This document shows, in pieces, positions 7,239 through 14,674 of a DNA stretch of 64,000 bases (its first letter is position 1; the number at the start of each line of letters is the position of its first letter). The translations under genes were made by a program, and so were the position numbers. The notes below the pieces were generated by a model. It was not told where the DNA came from. It ran no database searches and saw only the letters and a list, made by a program, of their open reading frames with translations. This stretch comes from Mycobacterium sp. D16Q14 (lineage in GTDB: Bacteria > Actinomycetota > Actinomycetes > Mycobacteriales > Mycobacteriaceae), in assembly GCA_002013415.1 (NCBI GenBank), contig MAEX01000021.1, forward strand, positions 37,397-101,396. The letters are read 5' to 3'.

Positions 7239-7893
7239 GCCATCCGTGGTCGCAGACATCACCGAGGGCACCTCGGTAGACAAGTACGGGCGTCCGTACC
7301 GCCGCCGGAACTATTTGCCAGCCCTGTGCGTGGGGATAGCGCTCCTGGTCGTCACGGTATTCGTCTGGGCCTCGGCGCTCACCCGGGAAGCACCGGTCAA
7401 GGAGGCGACGGCCTGCAACCTGCCCGCTCAGCAGACCGAGCCCGGGTCCGGGACCATCGGTAAGCCGGTGTCACGCTCCGCGCTGTCGGGAACCACCCCG
7501 GCGACGCTCAATGAGGTCAAGGCACGCGTCCTCAACGCCAACGGCCAGGCCGGTCAGGCCGGGGATGTTTCCACCGCGCTGCGCGATCTTGGGTTTCCCT
7601 CACCGACCGCCGATAACGACCCCTTCTACCCCAGCGGGTCCCGTCTGAACTGTGTCGGACAGATCCGATTCGGGGAATCCGGGTACGCCAACGCCCTGAC
7701 GCTCTCGCTGGTGGCTCCGTGTGTCGAGTTCGTCGAGGACAAGCGATCCGATAATTCGGTGGACCTGGCGCTCGGCAGCGAGTTCACCGAACTCGCCTCG
7801 GGAAACGCGGTCACCTCGGCGCTCAACAGCCTCAAATCCGGCAACCAGGCCAACTCTGACTTCATCCTCAAGGCGCGGCAGAGCACCTGTTAG
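7237..7893 (+). CDS. cei: Envelope integrity protein Cei, single-pass membrane protein
   Basis: Protein of 218 residues (215 if started at GTG 7246). It has a basic cytoplasmic N-terminus (DKYGRPYRRRNY), one membrane segment at about residues 27-46 (LPALCVGIALLVVTVFVWAS), and an extracytoplasmic domain with paired cysteines (TACNLPAQ, LNCVGQIRF, APCVEFV and a C-terminal Cys). NEVKARVLNANGQAGQAGDVSTAL is the LytR_C/CEI-type region. In M. tuberculosis the homologue Rv2700 is needed for envelope integrity and virulence. It is convergent with suhB, their 3' ends overlapping by 4 bases. The exact biochemical role is unknown. Confidence 0.88.
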   Translation: MPSVVADITEGTSVDKYGRPYRRRNYLPALCVGIALLVVTVFVWASALTREAPVKEATACNLPAQQTEPGSGTIGKPVSRSALSGTTPATLNEVKARVLNANGQAGQAGDVSTALRDLGFPSPTADNDPFYPSGSRLNCVGQIRFGESGYANALTLSLVAPCVEFVEDKRSDNSVDLALGSEFTELASGNAVTSALNSLKSGNQANSDFILKARQSTC

Positions 7894-8735
7894 CCGGGAA
7901 TCGGCGCCATCGCACCGATATCAGTCAAGAGCTGACCGAACTCCTCGGCAAGTCCGGGAGCCGTGGCCGCGATGAGGGCGCCGTCGGCACTGCGGGCGTC
8001 CGCGTCGGGCAGCACGAGCACCGCACCGGCCTCACGTGCGATGAGAGCACCGCCGGCCCAGTCCCACGGCCCCAGCCCGTGCTCGTACTGGGCATCAACA
8101 CGCCCCTCTGCCACCGCACACAGATCCAGCGCTGCCGATCCGATCCGCCGCACGTCACGCACTCTGGGCAAGAGCTGCGCGACCAGTTGAGCCTGACGTT
8201 CTCGCCGCACCGTCGAATACGCGAAGCCCGTAGCCACCAGGGCCAGCCGCGCCTCCCGGACCGGATTACAACCCAACGGCCACTGCAGGCCATTGGCCTC
8301 GCGCACAGTCGCGCCAAGGCCTGAGGCCGCCGAGAAGACCCGGTCGGCCGCGACATCGGCCACCGCGGCCGCCACCGACACCCCGTCCACCTGAGCGGCC
8401 ACCGAGACGGCATACGCGGGAATGCCGTAGACGAAGTTGACCGTGCCGTCGATCGGATCGATCACCCAGCGCACGTGCGACGAGCCGCTCGCGCCCCCTC
8501 CGGTCACTCCGTCCTCTTCGCCCAGAATCGCGTCCTCCGGGCGCAACGCCGACAGCCGACGACGCAGCAGCCGTTCACATTCGGTATCGACAAGAGTCAC
8601 CGGATCCGTCTCGGAAGTCTTGGTCCGCACAGAGGCCGCCCAATCGACGGTTCCGCGACGATGCCGCACAAATTCGGCGGCCTCGGATGCCAGCCGCACC
8701 GCTACCGAACGCAACGCTCCCGGATCGATTCCCAC
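7890..8735 (-). CDS. suhB: Inositol-1-monophosphatase family protein SuhB
   Basis: Mg2+-dependent phosphatase of the FIG superfamily, 281 residues, expected to release inositol from inositol-1-phosphate for phosphatidylinositol and mycothiol synthesis. Metal-site motifs are present: ETDPVTLVDTECE (residues about 41-53), LGEEDG near 70, WVIDPIDGTVNFVYGIP near 90, and GLGPWDWAGGALIAREAGA near 220 with the catalytic-domain Asp. The start is GTG at 8735. The 3' end overlaps cei by 4 bases. Mycobacteria have several paralogues with different sugar-phosphate preferences, so the substrate is inferred from synteny with Rv2701c. Confidence 0.92.
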   Translation of the reverse strand: MGIDPGALRSVAVRLASEAAEFVRHRRGTVDWAASVRTKTSETDPVTLVDTECERLLRRRLSALRPEDAILGEEDGVTGGGASGSSHVRWVIDPIDGTVNFVYGIPAYAVSVAAQVDGVSVAAAVADVAADRVFSAASGLGATVREANGLQWPLGCNPVREARLALVATGFAYSTVRRERQAQLVAQLLPRVRDVRRIGSAALDLCAVAEGRVDAQYEHGLGPWDWAGGALIAREAGAVLVLPDADARSADGALIAATAPGLAEEFGQLLTDIGAMAPIPG

Positions 8736-8870
8736 GCGTCTATCGCAGCACAGCCACGAGCGTCACGCGCGGCGTCCCCTGGGGCACTAGGGTGTCACTC
8801 GCATTCAGTCTGTTCCGGCTGTGTTCGACCGTGTTCGCCAGCCATGTAGACCCAGGGCCAAGGAGCGCCG

Positions 8871-9674
8871 ATGACCGCCACCGAATCCAGACCGTCCGCA
8901 CCCGCGACGCAAGCCGGCGGGACCGCGCAGCGAGGGTTCGGCATCGACGTCGGCGGCAGCGGCATCAAGGGCGCGATCGTGGATCTGACTACCGGCGAGA
9001 TGATCGGCGAACGGGTCAAATACCCCACTCCCCAGCCCGCCACGCCGACGGCCGTGGCAGAGACCATCGCCACAGTCGTCCGTGATTTCTCCTGGACAGG
9101 GCCCGTTGGCGTGACCTATCCGGGTGTGATCGTGCACGGTGAGGCGCGTACCGCCGCGAACGTCGACAAATCATGGTTGGGCGTCAACGTCCACGACATC
9201 ATCAGCGCCGAATTGAATGGCCAAACCGTCACCGTGCTCAATGACGCCGATGCCGCCGGAATGGCCGAGGACCGGTACGGAGCGGGCAAGGATCAATCCG
9301 GCCTGGTCGTCCTCTTGACGTTCGGAACCGGGATCGGGTCTGCCGTGCTTCATAACGGAATCCTGCTGCCCAACACGGAGTTCGGACATATCGAAGTCGG
9401 CGGCATGGAGGCCGAGCATCGTGCGGCGTCGTCGGTGAAGGAAAAGAACGATTGGACCTACAAACAGTGGGCGCCCGAAGTCACCAAGGTCTTGGAAGCC
9501 GTGGAGAACGCGCTGTGGCCCGACCTGTTCATCGTGGGCGGAGGCATCAGCCGCAAGGCCGACAAGTGGGTACCGCTGCTGACGAATCGAACCCCGGTGG
9601 TGGCCGCTGCACTGCAGAACACGGCGGGAATCGTCGGCGCGGCGATGGCCGCACACGCTGGCGTTTCGCCTTAG
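8871..9674 (+). CDS. ppgK: Polyphosphate glucokinase
   Basis: ROK-family kinase of 267 residues that phosphorylates glucose using inorganic polyphosphate or ATP. It shows the phosphate-binding loop GIDVGGSGIKGAIVD near residue 24, VTYPGVIVHGE near 82, the sugar/catalytic segment LNDADAAGMAEDRYG near 124 with the base Asp, and LTFGTGIGSAVLHNG near 148. AAGGAGCG lies 5 bases before the ATG. It sits directly upstream of sigA, as in other mycobacteria; 162 bases separate the two and include a separate -10 element for sigA, so independent transcription is likely. Confidence 0.94.
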   Translation: MTATESRPSAPATQAGGTAQRGFGIDVGGSGIKGAIVDLTTGEMIGERVKYPTPQPATPTAVAETIATVVRDFSWTGPVGVTYPGVIVHGEARTAANVDKSWLGVNVHDIISAELNGQTVTVLNDADAAGMAEDRYGAGKDQSGLVVLLTFGTGIGSAVLHNGILLPNTEFGHIEVGGMEAEHRAASSVKEKNDWTYKQWAPEVTKVLEAVENALWPDLFIVGGGISRKADKWVPLLTNRTPVVAAALQNTAGIVGAAMAAHAGVSP

Positions 9675-9703
9675 CTTTTTCACAGGTTCTGCGCTGTTGT
9701 CGT

Positions 9704-9709
9704 TACAAT
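9704..9709 (+). promoter_or_regulatory. -10 element of probable sigA promoter
   Basis: TACAAT, preceded by T, about 128 bases upstream of the sigA GTG. A possible -35 (TTCACA) lies 19 bases upstream, a rather long spacing, so this rests mainly on the -10. Confidence 0.45.
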
Positions 9710-9836
9710 GGCAAGCAGATAGCCGCACGCAGGGCCACGCAGGTGTTCCCCAGCAGCGACGAACATCAAGCAGACAGCCAAATTCTCGATTTTGCATGCC
9801 CATGCGCGTCGAAGAAGTAGCCAGGAAAGGGCGTAC

Positions 9837-11237
9837 GTGGCAGCCACGAAAGCAGCTCCGGTAACGCAGGCCGCCGACGAAACACCTTCGACGACGACCG
9901 CCGTCAAGGCAGCACCCGCGAAGGCACCGGCCAAGAAGGCGCCCGCAAAGGCCGCCGTCAAGGCAGCACCCGCGAAGAAGGCACCGGCCAAGAAGGCCGC
10001 GGCCAAGGCGCCCGCGAAGAAGGCGGCCCCCGCCAAGAAGGCACCGGCCAAGAAAGCCGCCGGTAAGGCGATCGATCCCGCTCTCGAACCGCAGGGCAGC
10101 CCCGAGGACGCCGATATCGAGCCCGGTGAGGATCTCGAGCCCGACCTCGCCGAGGACCCCGACATCGAGGCAGACCTCGCCGAGGTTGCTGTCGAGCCCG
10201 AGGCGGAAGCCGAAAGCGACGAGCCCTCCGAGAAGGACAAGGCATCAGGCGATTTCGTCTGGGACGAAGAGGAATCTGAGGCGCTGCGACAGGCCCGCAA
10301 GGACGCCGAGCTCACCGCCTCCGCGGACTCGGTACGCGCCTACCTCAAACAGATCGGCAAGGTGGCCCTGCTCAACGCCGAAGAGGAAGTTGAGCTGGCC
10401 AAGCGGATCGAGGCCGGTCTGTACGCGACCCAAATCGTCACCGAGCTGACCGAAAAGGGCGAGAAGCTTCCGGCCGCGCAGCGCCGCGACATGTCGTGGA
10501 TCTGCCGTGACGGCGATCGCGCCAAGAACCATCTGCTGGAGGCCAACCTGCGTCTGGTGGTGTCGCTGGCAAAGCGATACACGGGTCGCGGCATGGCCTT
10601 CCTAGATCTCATCCAGGAAGGCAACCTGGGTCTGATCCGCGCGGTAGAGAAGTTCGACTACACAAAGGGTTACAAGTTCTCGACGTATGCCACCTGGTGG
10701 ATCCGTCAGGCCATCACCCGCGCGATGGCCGACCAGGCCCGCACCATCCGTATCCCGGTGCACATGGTCGAAGTCATCAACAAGCTCGGCCGCATTCAGC
10801 GTGAGCTGCTCCAGGACCTGGGTCGCGAACCCACGCCCGAAGAGCTGGCCAAGGAAATGGACATCACGCCGGAGAAGGTGCTGGAGATCCAGCAGTACGC
10901 GCGTGAGCCCATCTCGCTGGACCAGACCATCGGTGACGAGGGCGATTCGCAGCTCGGCGACTTCATCGAGGATTCCGAGGCCGTGGTCGCCGTGGACGCG
11001 GTGTCCTTCACCCTGCTGCAGGATCAGCTGCAGTCGGTCTTGGAGACGCTCTCCGAGCGCGAGGCCGGCGTGGTGCGTCTACGGTTCGGTCTGACCGACG
11101 GCCAGCCGCGCACGCTCGACGAGATCGGTCAGGTGTACGGGGTGACCCGTGAGCGCATCCGGCAGATCGAGTCCAAGACCATGTCGAAGCTGCGCCACCC
11201 GAGCCGTTCGCAGGTGCTGCGGGACTACCTGGACTAA
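9837..11237 (+). CDS. sigA: Principal RNA polymerase sigma factor SigA
   Basis: Housekeeping group 1 sigma-70 factor, 466 residues. GTG at 9837 gives VAATKAAPVTQ, the mycobacterial SigA N-terminus, with AGGAAAGG 6 bases upstream; an ATG at 9792 would add 15 unsupported residues. Residues about 20-80 form a Lys/Ala/Pro repeat tract and 80-150 an acidic stretch. The conserved core begins at DKASGDFVWDEEESEAL. Region 1.2 is SADSVRAYLKQIGKVALL, region 2 includes EANLRLVVSLAKRYTGRGM and STYATWWIRQAITRAMADQA, region 3 is EVINKLGRIQRELLQDLGRE, and region 4 ends with YGVTRERIRQIESKTMSKLR. Every region needed for promoter recognition is present. Confidence 0.97.
   Translation: MAATKAAPVTQAADETPSTTTAVKAAPAKAPAKKAPAKAAVKAAPAKKAPAKKAAAKAPAKKAAPAKKAPAKKAAGKAIDPALEPQGSPEDADIEPGEDLEPDLAEDPDIEADLAEVAVEPEAEAESDEPSEKDKASGDFVWDEEESEALRQARKDAELTASADSVRAYLKQIGKVALLNAEEEVELAKRIEAGLYATQIVTELTEKGEKLPAAQRRDMSWICRDGDRAKNHLLEANLRLVVSLAKRYTGRGMAFLDLIQEGNLGLIRAVEKFDYTKGYKFSTYATWWIRQAITRAMADQARTIRIPVHMVEVINKLGRIQRELLQDLGREPTPEELAKEMDITPEKVLEIQQYAREPISLDQTIGDEGDSQLGDFIEDSEAVVAVDAVSFTLLQDQLQSVLETLSEREAGVVRLRFGLTDGQPRTLDEIGQVYGVTRERIRQIESKTMSKLRHPSRSQVLRDYLD
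9903..10068 (+). repeat. Imperfect coding repeats (Lys-Ala-Pro units) in sigA
   Basis: Repeats of units such as AAGGCACCGGCCAAG and GCACCCGCGAAG encode an array of KAPAKKA-type units, resembling histone-H1-like tails. The repeats are in frame and inside sigA, so they could change in copy number between strains. Confidence 0.85.
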
Positions 11238-11240
11238 CGG

Positions 11241-12194
11241 CTAGCGCGGGCAGACGTCGAACCGCTCACGAACGCGTTCCTGGAGAGCAATCGCATCGGC
11301 GGTGTAGTACCTCTCGGGGTCCGCTTCGCCGAGCGTGTTCGGGTAGTCGCAGTACCCGACGGTCACCGAGCCCTGAAACCGGAGGGCCGGGTCCGACGGC
11401 TTCTCCTTGACGGTCCAGTACACGTACAGGGGATGTGTAGGTCCACCACCCACCAATCCGATCACTGTCGACAAGTCCTCATATTCGTGCACACGGTCAC
11501 GCAAGGCGACTTGAAGCCGCGCAATCGCGCCATGCCCACCGACCGAAACCGCGTAAACGTCGATCGGCATGCGGGCGATCTGCTGAGCGACGCGCGCTTC
11601 ATCTTCACGTGAGAACGGAAACATCACTACCCAACCGATCGCCGCAGCTGCGAGAGACACGTCTACTGCGTCGTCCGCCAACACCGTGCGCAGGGCTGCG
11701 AACCCGGCCGTTGCAGTCGAGTTCGGTGCTTTGACCTCCAACCTATTGGTCGACGCCCTGTCGTTCCGAAACCATTCAACCGAGCTGCCGTCCAAGGCAG
11801 CCGCGATGTCGCGGGCAATGCGCGCATCGTGCGCGATCTCAGCGGGATCGAGGTGTGCGGCTCGTTTGATCATGACCCGTCGATCCGCCGCTACCGCAAA
11901 ATCAGTCCATTGGTCGTAATTCTCGAAATCGTCGCCCACGATCTTGTCGATAGTCGTAGCTACGTCGGCGATCTGCTCAACGCTTGCGGCCGGGAGTCGG
12001 ACCTGCACACGCAGCGTCGCGCCCCTCGCAAAGGAGTTCTCGTAGCCGATGTTCACCAATTCCACGCCGGGCATTGCGCTAAGGACGGCACGGAGATGAT
12101 TGGCTTGAGCCTGGCGATCCGGTGCTCCTCTACAAGCGGCCGTGACCGCCAGAAGAACCAGAACCGCCAATCGGATACTTCGCGGCCCACGCAT
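11241..12194 (-). CDS. Putative lipoprotein of unknown function
   Basis: Exported protein of 317 residues. It has a basic start (MRGPRSIRLA), a hydrophobic stretch, and the lipobox VTAAC with Cys at residue 21, indicating lipid anchoring after signal peptidase II cleavage. The mature part is soluble and mixed alpha/beta, with LRAVLSAMPGVELVNIGYEN and ATLRVQVRLPAASVEQIADV near the N-terminus; a BON-like or tandem small alpha/beta repeat arrangement is possible but not certain. I recognise no catalytic motif. It ends 3 bases from the sigA stop (convergent). Its codon use looks slightly less GC-biased than the neighbours, and it is not part of the M. tuberculosis sigA locus as I recall it. Confidence 0.8.
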   Translation of the reverse strand: MRGPRSIRLAVLVLLAVTAACRGAPDRQAQANHLRAVLSAMPGVELVNIGYENSFARGATLRVQVRLPAASVEQIADVATTIDKIVGDDFENYDQWTDFAVAADRRVMIKRAAHLDPAEIAHDARIARDIAAALDGSSVEWFRNDRASTNRLEVKAPNSTATAGFAALRTVLADDAVDVSLAAAAIGWVVMFPFSREDEARVAQQIARMPIDVYAVSVGGHGAIARLQVALRDRVHEYEDLSTVIGLVGGGPTHPLYVYWTVKEKPSDPALRFQGSVTVGYCDYPNTLGEADPERYYTADAIALQERVRERFDVCPR

Positions 12195-12349
12195 GATTGC
12201 CAGGGTATCGGCGGCATGCCGGTGAGTCGGCCATCGCGGTGATCGAAGCGCGAATGGAGTAGCCCGCTACGCATGTCGAGCGGATGTTCACTCGCACAGC
12301 ATGGTGCCAGCCCGGTGACCGTCATCGGGCTGGAATCGAAGGACACACC

Positions 12350-13288
12350 ATGACCGCAACACTCGACACCGAGGTCACCGCGCCGCCTCCCCTGGACGGC
12401 GAAGTAGCCGATCGACGCAGCAGGTTCCGCAAGCTGACCACCGAGACCGCCAAGGATCCGTATGCCGAACGGGCCTTTCTTGCATCGAAGCTGGCTGTGC
12501 TGCAATCACATCCGAAGCTCTCGGCGGCCACCCGCCGCGAGGCTGAGGCAACGCTGGCCGAGGCCGCGGGCGTGGCGGACATCGCCGAACTCGCCGCCGG
12601 AATAACCCCGCCTCCAGGCGGAGTCGGCTACGGCATGTTCTACACGAACAGCTTTCGCACCCGCTTCGCGCGCGGTACGTCGTTCTACTACGAGATCGTC
12701 TGCCCACATCAGCCCGGCGGGAACGTCGCCGACTACCTGTACCTGACCGCCACCAACCGAGCACAAAAGGGTGTTGAGGCGTTCGTGTCGTACCACGCGC
12801 AGGACATCGCCCGATTCAAGGTCTTCGACTGGGCGCGCTCGGATCACTGGCAGACCGACATCCCGTTCGCGAATCTGACGTCGTACCTGCGCAGCACCTC
12901 GTCACACGGCTGGGGCCTGCAGACACTGCTGGTGTGGAATCAGTCCTTCGAAATCGCGCCGAACCGGTGGCGCAACGAAGTACTGCTCCACAACCGTGCG
13001 GCGAACCGTTGGGATCTCGTGTACCGCTTCGACTATCAGTCCACTACCGCAGAACAGACCTCCGGCTGGGTCGGCAGCTGGGGACCGATCGTTGAGACAT
13101 TCCAGAACAGCTACACGAACACCCGCTGGCTCGGATTCCTCAACACCATGCTGGTCGGCCGCGATGCCGCCGGCAACTGGGGACAATGGGCGCTGCTGCG
13201 TGCCGCCGACTCGAGCATACGCAATGACGGACATGGGTTCTCACCGCTGTTTCTAGACCCGAATTACTCTTTCGTGGTCAAGAGTTGA
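12350..13288 (+). CDS. Unknown protein: N-terminal helical domain plus Trp/Tyr-rich beta domain
   Basis: Unrecognised protein of 312 residues. ATG at 12350 has AAGGA 6 bases upstream; an upstream extension to 12284 lacks support. Residues about 16-72 are predicted helical (GEVADRRSRFRKLTTET, then ERAFLASKLAVLQ) and closely resemble the whole of the next small gene. From about residue 84 the protein changes character: Gly/Pro linker, then a Trp/Tyr/Asn-rich domain (GMFYTNSFRTRFARGTSFYY, SHGWGLQTLLVWNQSF, TSGWVGSWGPIVETF), suggesting a beta-sandwich or lectin-like fold. No signal peptide or membrane segment is visible. The small paralogue starts 21 bases downstream, so the two are probably cotranscribed. 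Confidence 0.75.
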   Translation: MTATLDTEVTAPPPLDGEVADRRSRFRKLTTETAKDPYAERAFLASKLAVLQSHPKLSAATRREAEATLAEAAGVADIAELAAGITPPPGGVGYGMFYTNSFRTRFARGTSFYYEIVCPHQPGGNVADYLYLTATNRAQKGVEAFVSYHAQDIARFKVFDWARSDHWQTDIPFANLTSYLRSTSSHGWGLQTLLVWNQSFEIAPNRWRNEVLLHNRAANRWDLVYRFDYQSTTAEQTSGWVGSWGPIVETFQNSYTNTRWLGFLNTMLVGRDAAGNWGQWALLRAADSSIRNDGHGFSPLFLDPNYSFVVKS

Positions 13289-13308
13289 CCGAGCGGGAGC
13301 AGCCGATC

Positions 13309-13518
13309 ATGAGTAATGACGGATCGCCTCCCCCTCCTGGAAACGGCCCCATCGCCGACCGGCGGCAGCAGTTCGAAGAACTCAGCCGCCGGCACCGGGA
13401 GGCCTCGGACGACCGCGCGTTCATCGAGCACAAGATCGAGATCGTCGCGAGCGATCCCGATCTCACCGCCGAGGAGAAGGCCGCCGCGATCGCGGAACTG
13501 CGGCGCGCGCTGGAATGA
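13309..13518 (+). CDS. Small helical protein sharing the N-terminal domain of its upstream neighbour
   Basis: Protein of 69 residues, function unknown. ATG at 13309 with GGGAG 9 bases upstream is preferred to the TTG at 13285 that overlaps the previous stop. After a Pro-rich start (SPPPPGNGP) it reads IADRRQQFEELSRRH, DDRAFIEHKIEIV and DPDLTAEEKAAAIAELRRAL. The ADRR, RAF and DP/HP-x-L spacing is the same as in residues 16-72 of the upstream protein, so this is a free-standing copy of that domain. The arrangement could be a partner, decoy or regulator of the larger protein; that is inference. Confidence 0.7.
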   Translation: MSNDGSPPPPGNGPIADRRQQFEELSRRHREASDDRAFIEHKIEIVASDPDLTAEEKAAAIAELRRALE

Positions 13519-13590
13519 CGGTCGCGACACCCCACGGCCGGATCCACCGCCGGCAGCAACCTGTCGGCGGATCCGTCCATACTGGGCAGC

Positions 13591-14124
13591 GTGAGCACTG
13601 TCGGCCACTGCTTCTTCAACACCGCCATCGGCACCTGCGCCATCGCGTGGAGTGACAACGGCATCGTCGCGTTGCAGCTGCCCGAGCACGATGATGCGGC
13701 CACCCTGGCCAGGATCCGACGTCCCGCGGGAAGCGAACTGGTACCGCCTCCCTTCGTCGCCGAGGCGATCGACGGCCTGACGCGCGTCCTTGCCGGCCAG
13801 GACGACGATCTGCAGTGGGTTCAACTGGACCTGGACGGCATCACCGATTTCGACCGCGAGGTATACGCCGTAACCAGGGCCATCGGGCCCGGCATGACCC
13901 GCAGCTACGGTGAGGTGGCAGCAGCCGTCGGTGCGCCGGGCGCCGCGCAGGCCGTCGGACAGTCGTTGGGCCGCAATCCGATTCCACTGCTAGTCCCCTG
14001 CCACCGCGTGCTGGCCGCCGATCACAGCCTGCATGGCTTCTCCGCCTACGGCGGCGTCGTCACCAAGCGCGAACTGCTCAGGCTCGAACACACCCCCGGT
14101 TTCGACGACCCCACCCTGTTCTGA
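13591..14124 (+). CDS. Methylated-DNA-protein cysteine methyltransferase family protein
   Basis: O6-alkylguanine-DNA alkyltransferase-type protein of 177 residues. The active-site motif is VPCHRVLAADHSLHGFSAYGG near residue 132, with the acceptor Cys in PCHRV and the downstream Gly-rich loop. SYGEVAAAVGAPGAAQAVGQSL near 108 is the helix-turn-helix that binds DNA. The N-terminal domain is short and divergent (TAIGTCAIAWSDNGIVALQL). It removes alkyl groups from guanine by transferring them irreversibly to its own Cys. Start is GTG at 13591. It could be an Ogt homologue or a related paralogue; the sequence alone does not settle which. Confidence 0.88.
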   Translation: MSTVGHCFFNTAIGTCAIAWSDNGIVALQLPEHDDAATLARIRRPAGSELVPPPFVAEAIDGLTRVLAGQDDDLQWVQLDLDGITDFDREVYAVTRAIGPGMTRSYGEVAAAVGAPGAAQAVGQSLGRNPIPLLVPCHRVLAADHSLHGFSAYGGVVTKRELLRLEHTPGFDDPTLF

Positions 14125-14191
14125 CGCGAAAGACACAGCACGGGTCTACGCTCTAGCGCATCAAGATTCGGCCAACGCATCGGGAGAACTC

Positions 14192-14674
14192 ATGACCGGT
14201 TTGTATGTAGCTGCACTTCTCATCGGAATCGTCGCGGGCCTGCGTGCGATGACCCCACTTGCAGTGTTGAGCTGGGCGGCATTCGCCAAATGTCTTCTAG
14301 TGGAAGGCACCTGGGCATCATTTTTGGCCAGCCTGATCGTCGCCATCATCGCCACGGTGCTGGCCGTGGGCGAGATCGTCAACGACAAACTGCCCAAGAC
14401 GCCGAGCCGCAAGGCGCCACCCGCGTTCGCGACGCGCGTGGTGCTCGGCGCCTTCTACGGGGCGGTGTTCGGCACACTGGCGGGCGGCACCTCTCCTGGA
14501 CTCGTCATCGGCCTTCTGCTCGGGGCGGTCGGTGCGGTGATCGGCGCACTCGGCGGGGCGTGGGCGCGCGGCAAGCTAGCCGAGGCCTTCGGTAAGGATC
14601 TGCCTGCCGCGCTGACGGAGGATGCCGTCACCGTCGCTGCAGCCGTTGCCGTCACCGTAGCGCTCGCCACGTGA
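14192..14674 (+). CDS. DUF4126-like small membrane protein
   Basis: Membrane protein of 160 residues with four or so hydrophobic segments: GLYVAALLIGIVAGLRAMTP at residues 3-22, FLASLIVAIIATVLAVGEIV near 46, VVLGAFYGAVFGTLAGG near 85, and PGLVIGLLLGAVGAVIGALG near 105. The LRAMTPLAVLSWAA and EIVNDKLPKTPSRKAP segments are typical of DUF4126-family proteins. ATG at 14192 is preceded by GGGAGAAC; the frame is open further upstream but overlaps the previous gene. The stop overlaps the GTG of the following reductase by 4 bases, so they are coupled. Function unknown. Confidence 0.75.
   Translation: MTGLYVAALLIGIVAGLRAMTPLAVLSWAAFAKCLLVEGTWASFLASLIVAIIATVLAVGEIVNDKLPKTPSRKAPPAFATRVVLGAFYGAVFGTLAGGTSPGLVIGLLLGAVGAVIGALGGAWARGKLAEAFGKDLPAALTEDAVTVAAAVAVTVALAT

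Noticed and set aside
9903..10068. CRISPR-like or tandem repeat array
   Set aside because: The repeats have no unique spacers and are in-frame codons of the SigA N-terminal tail.
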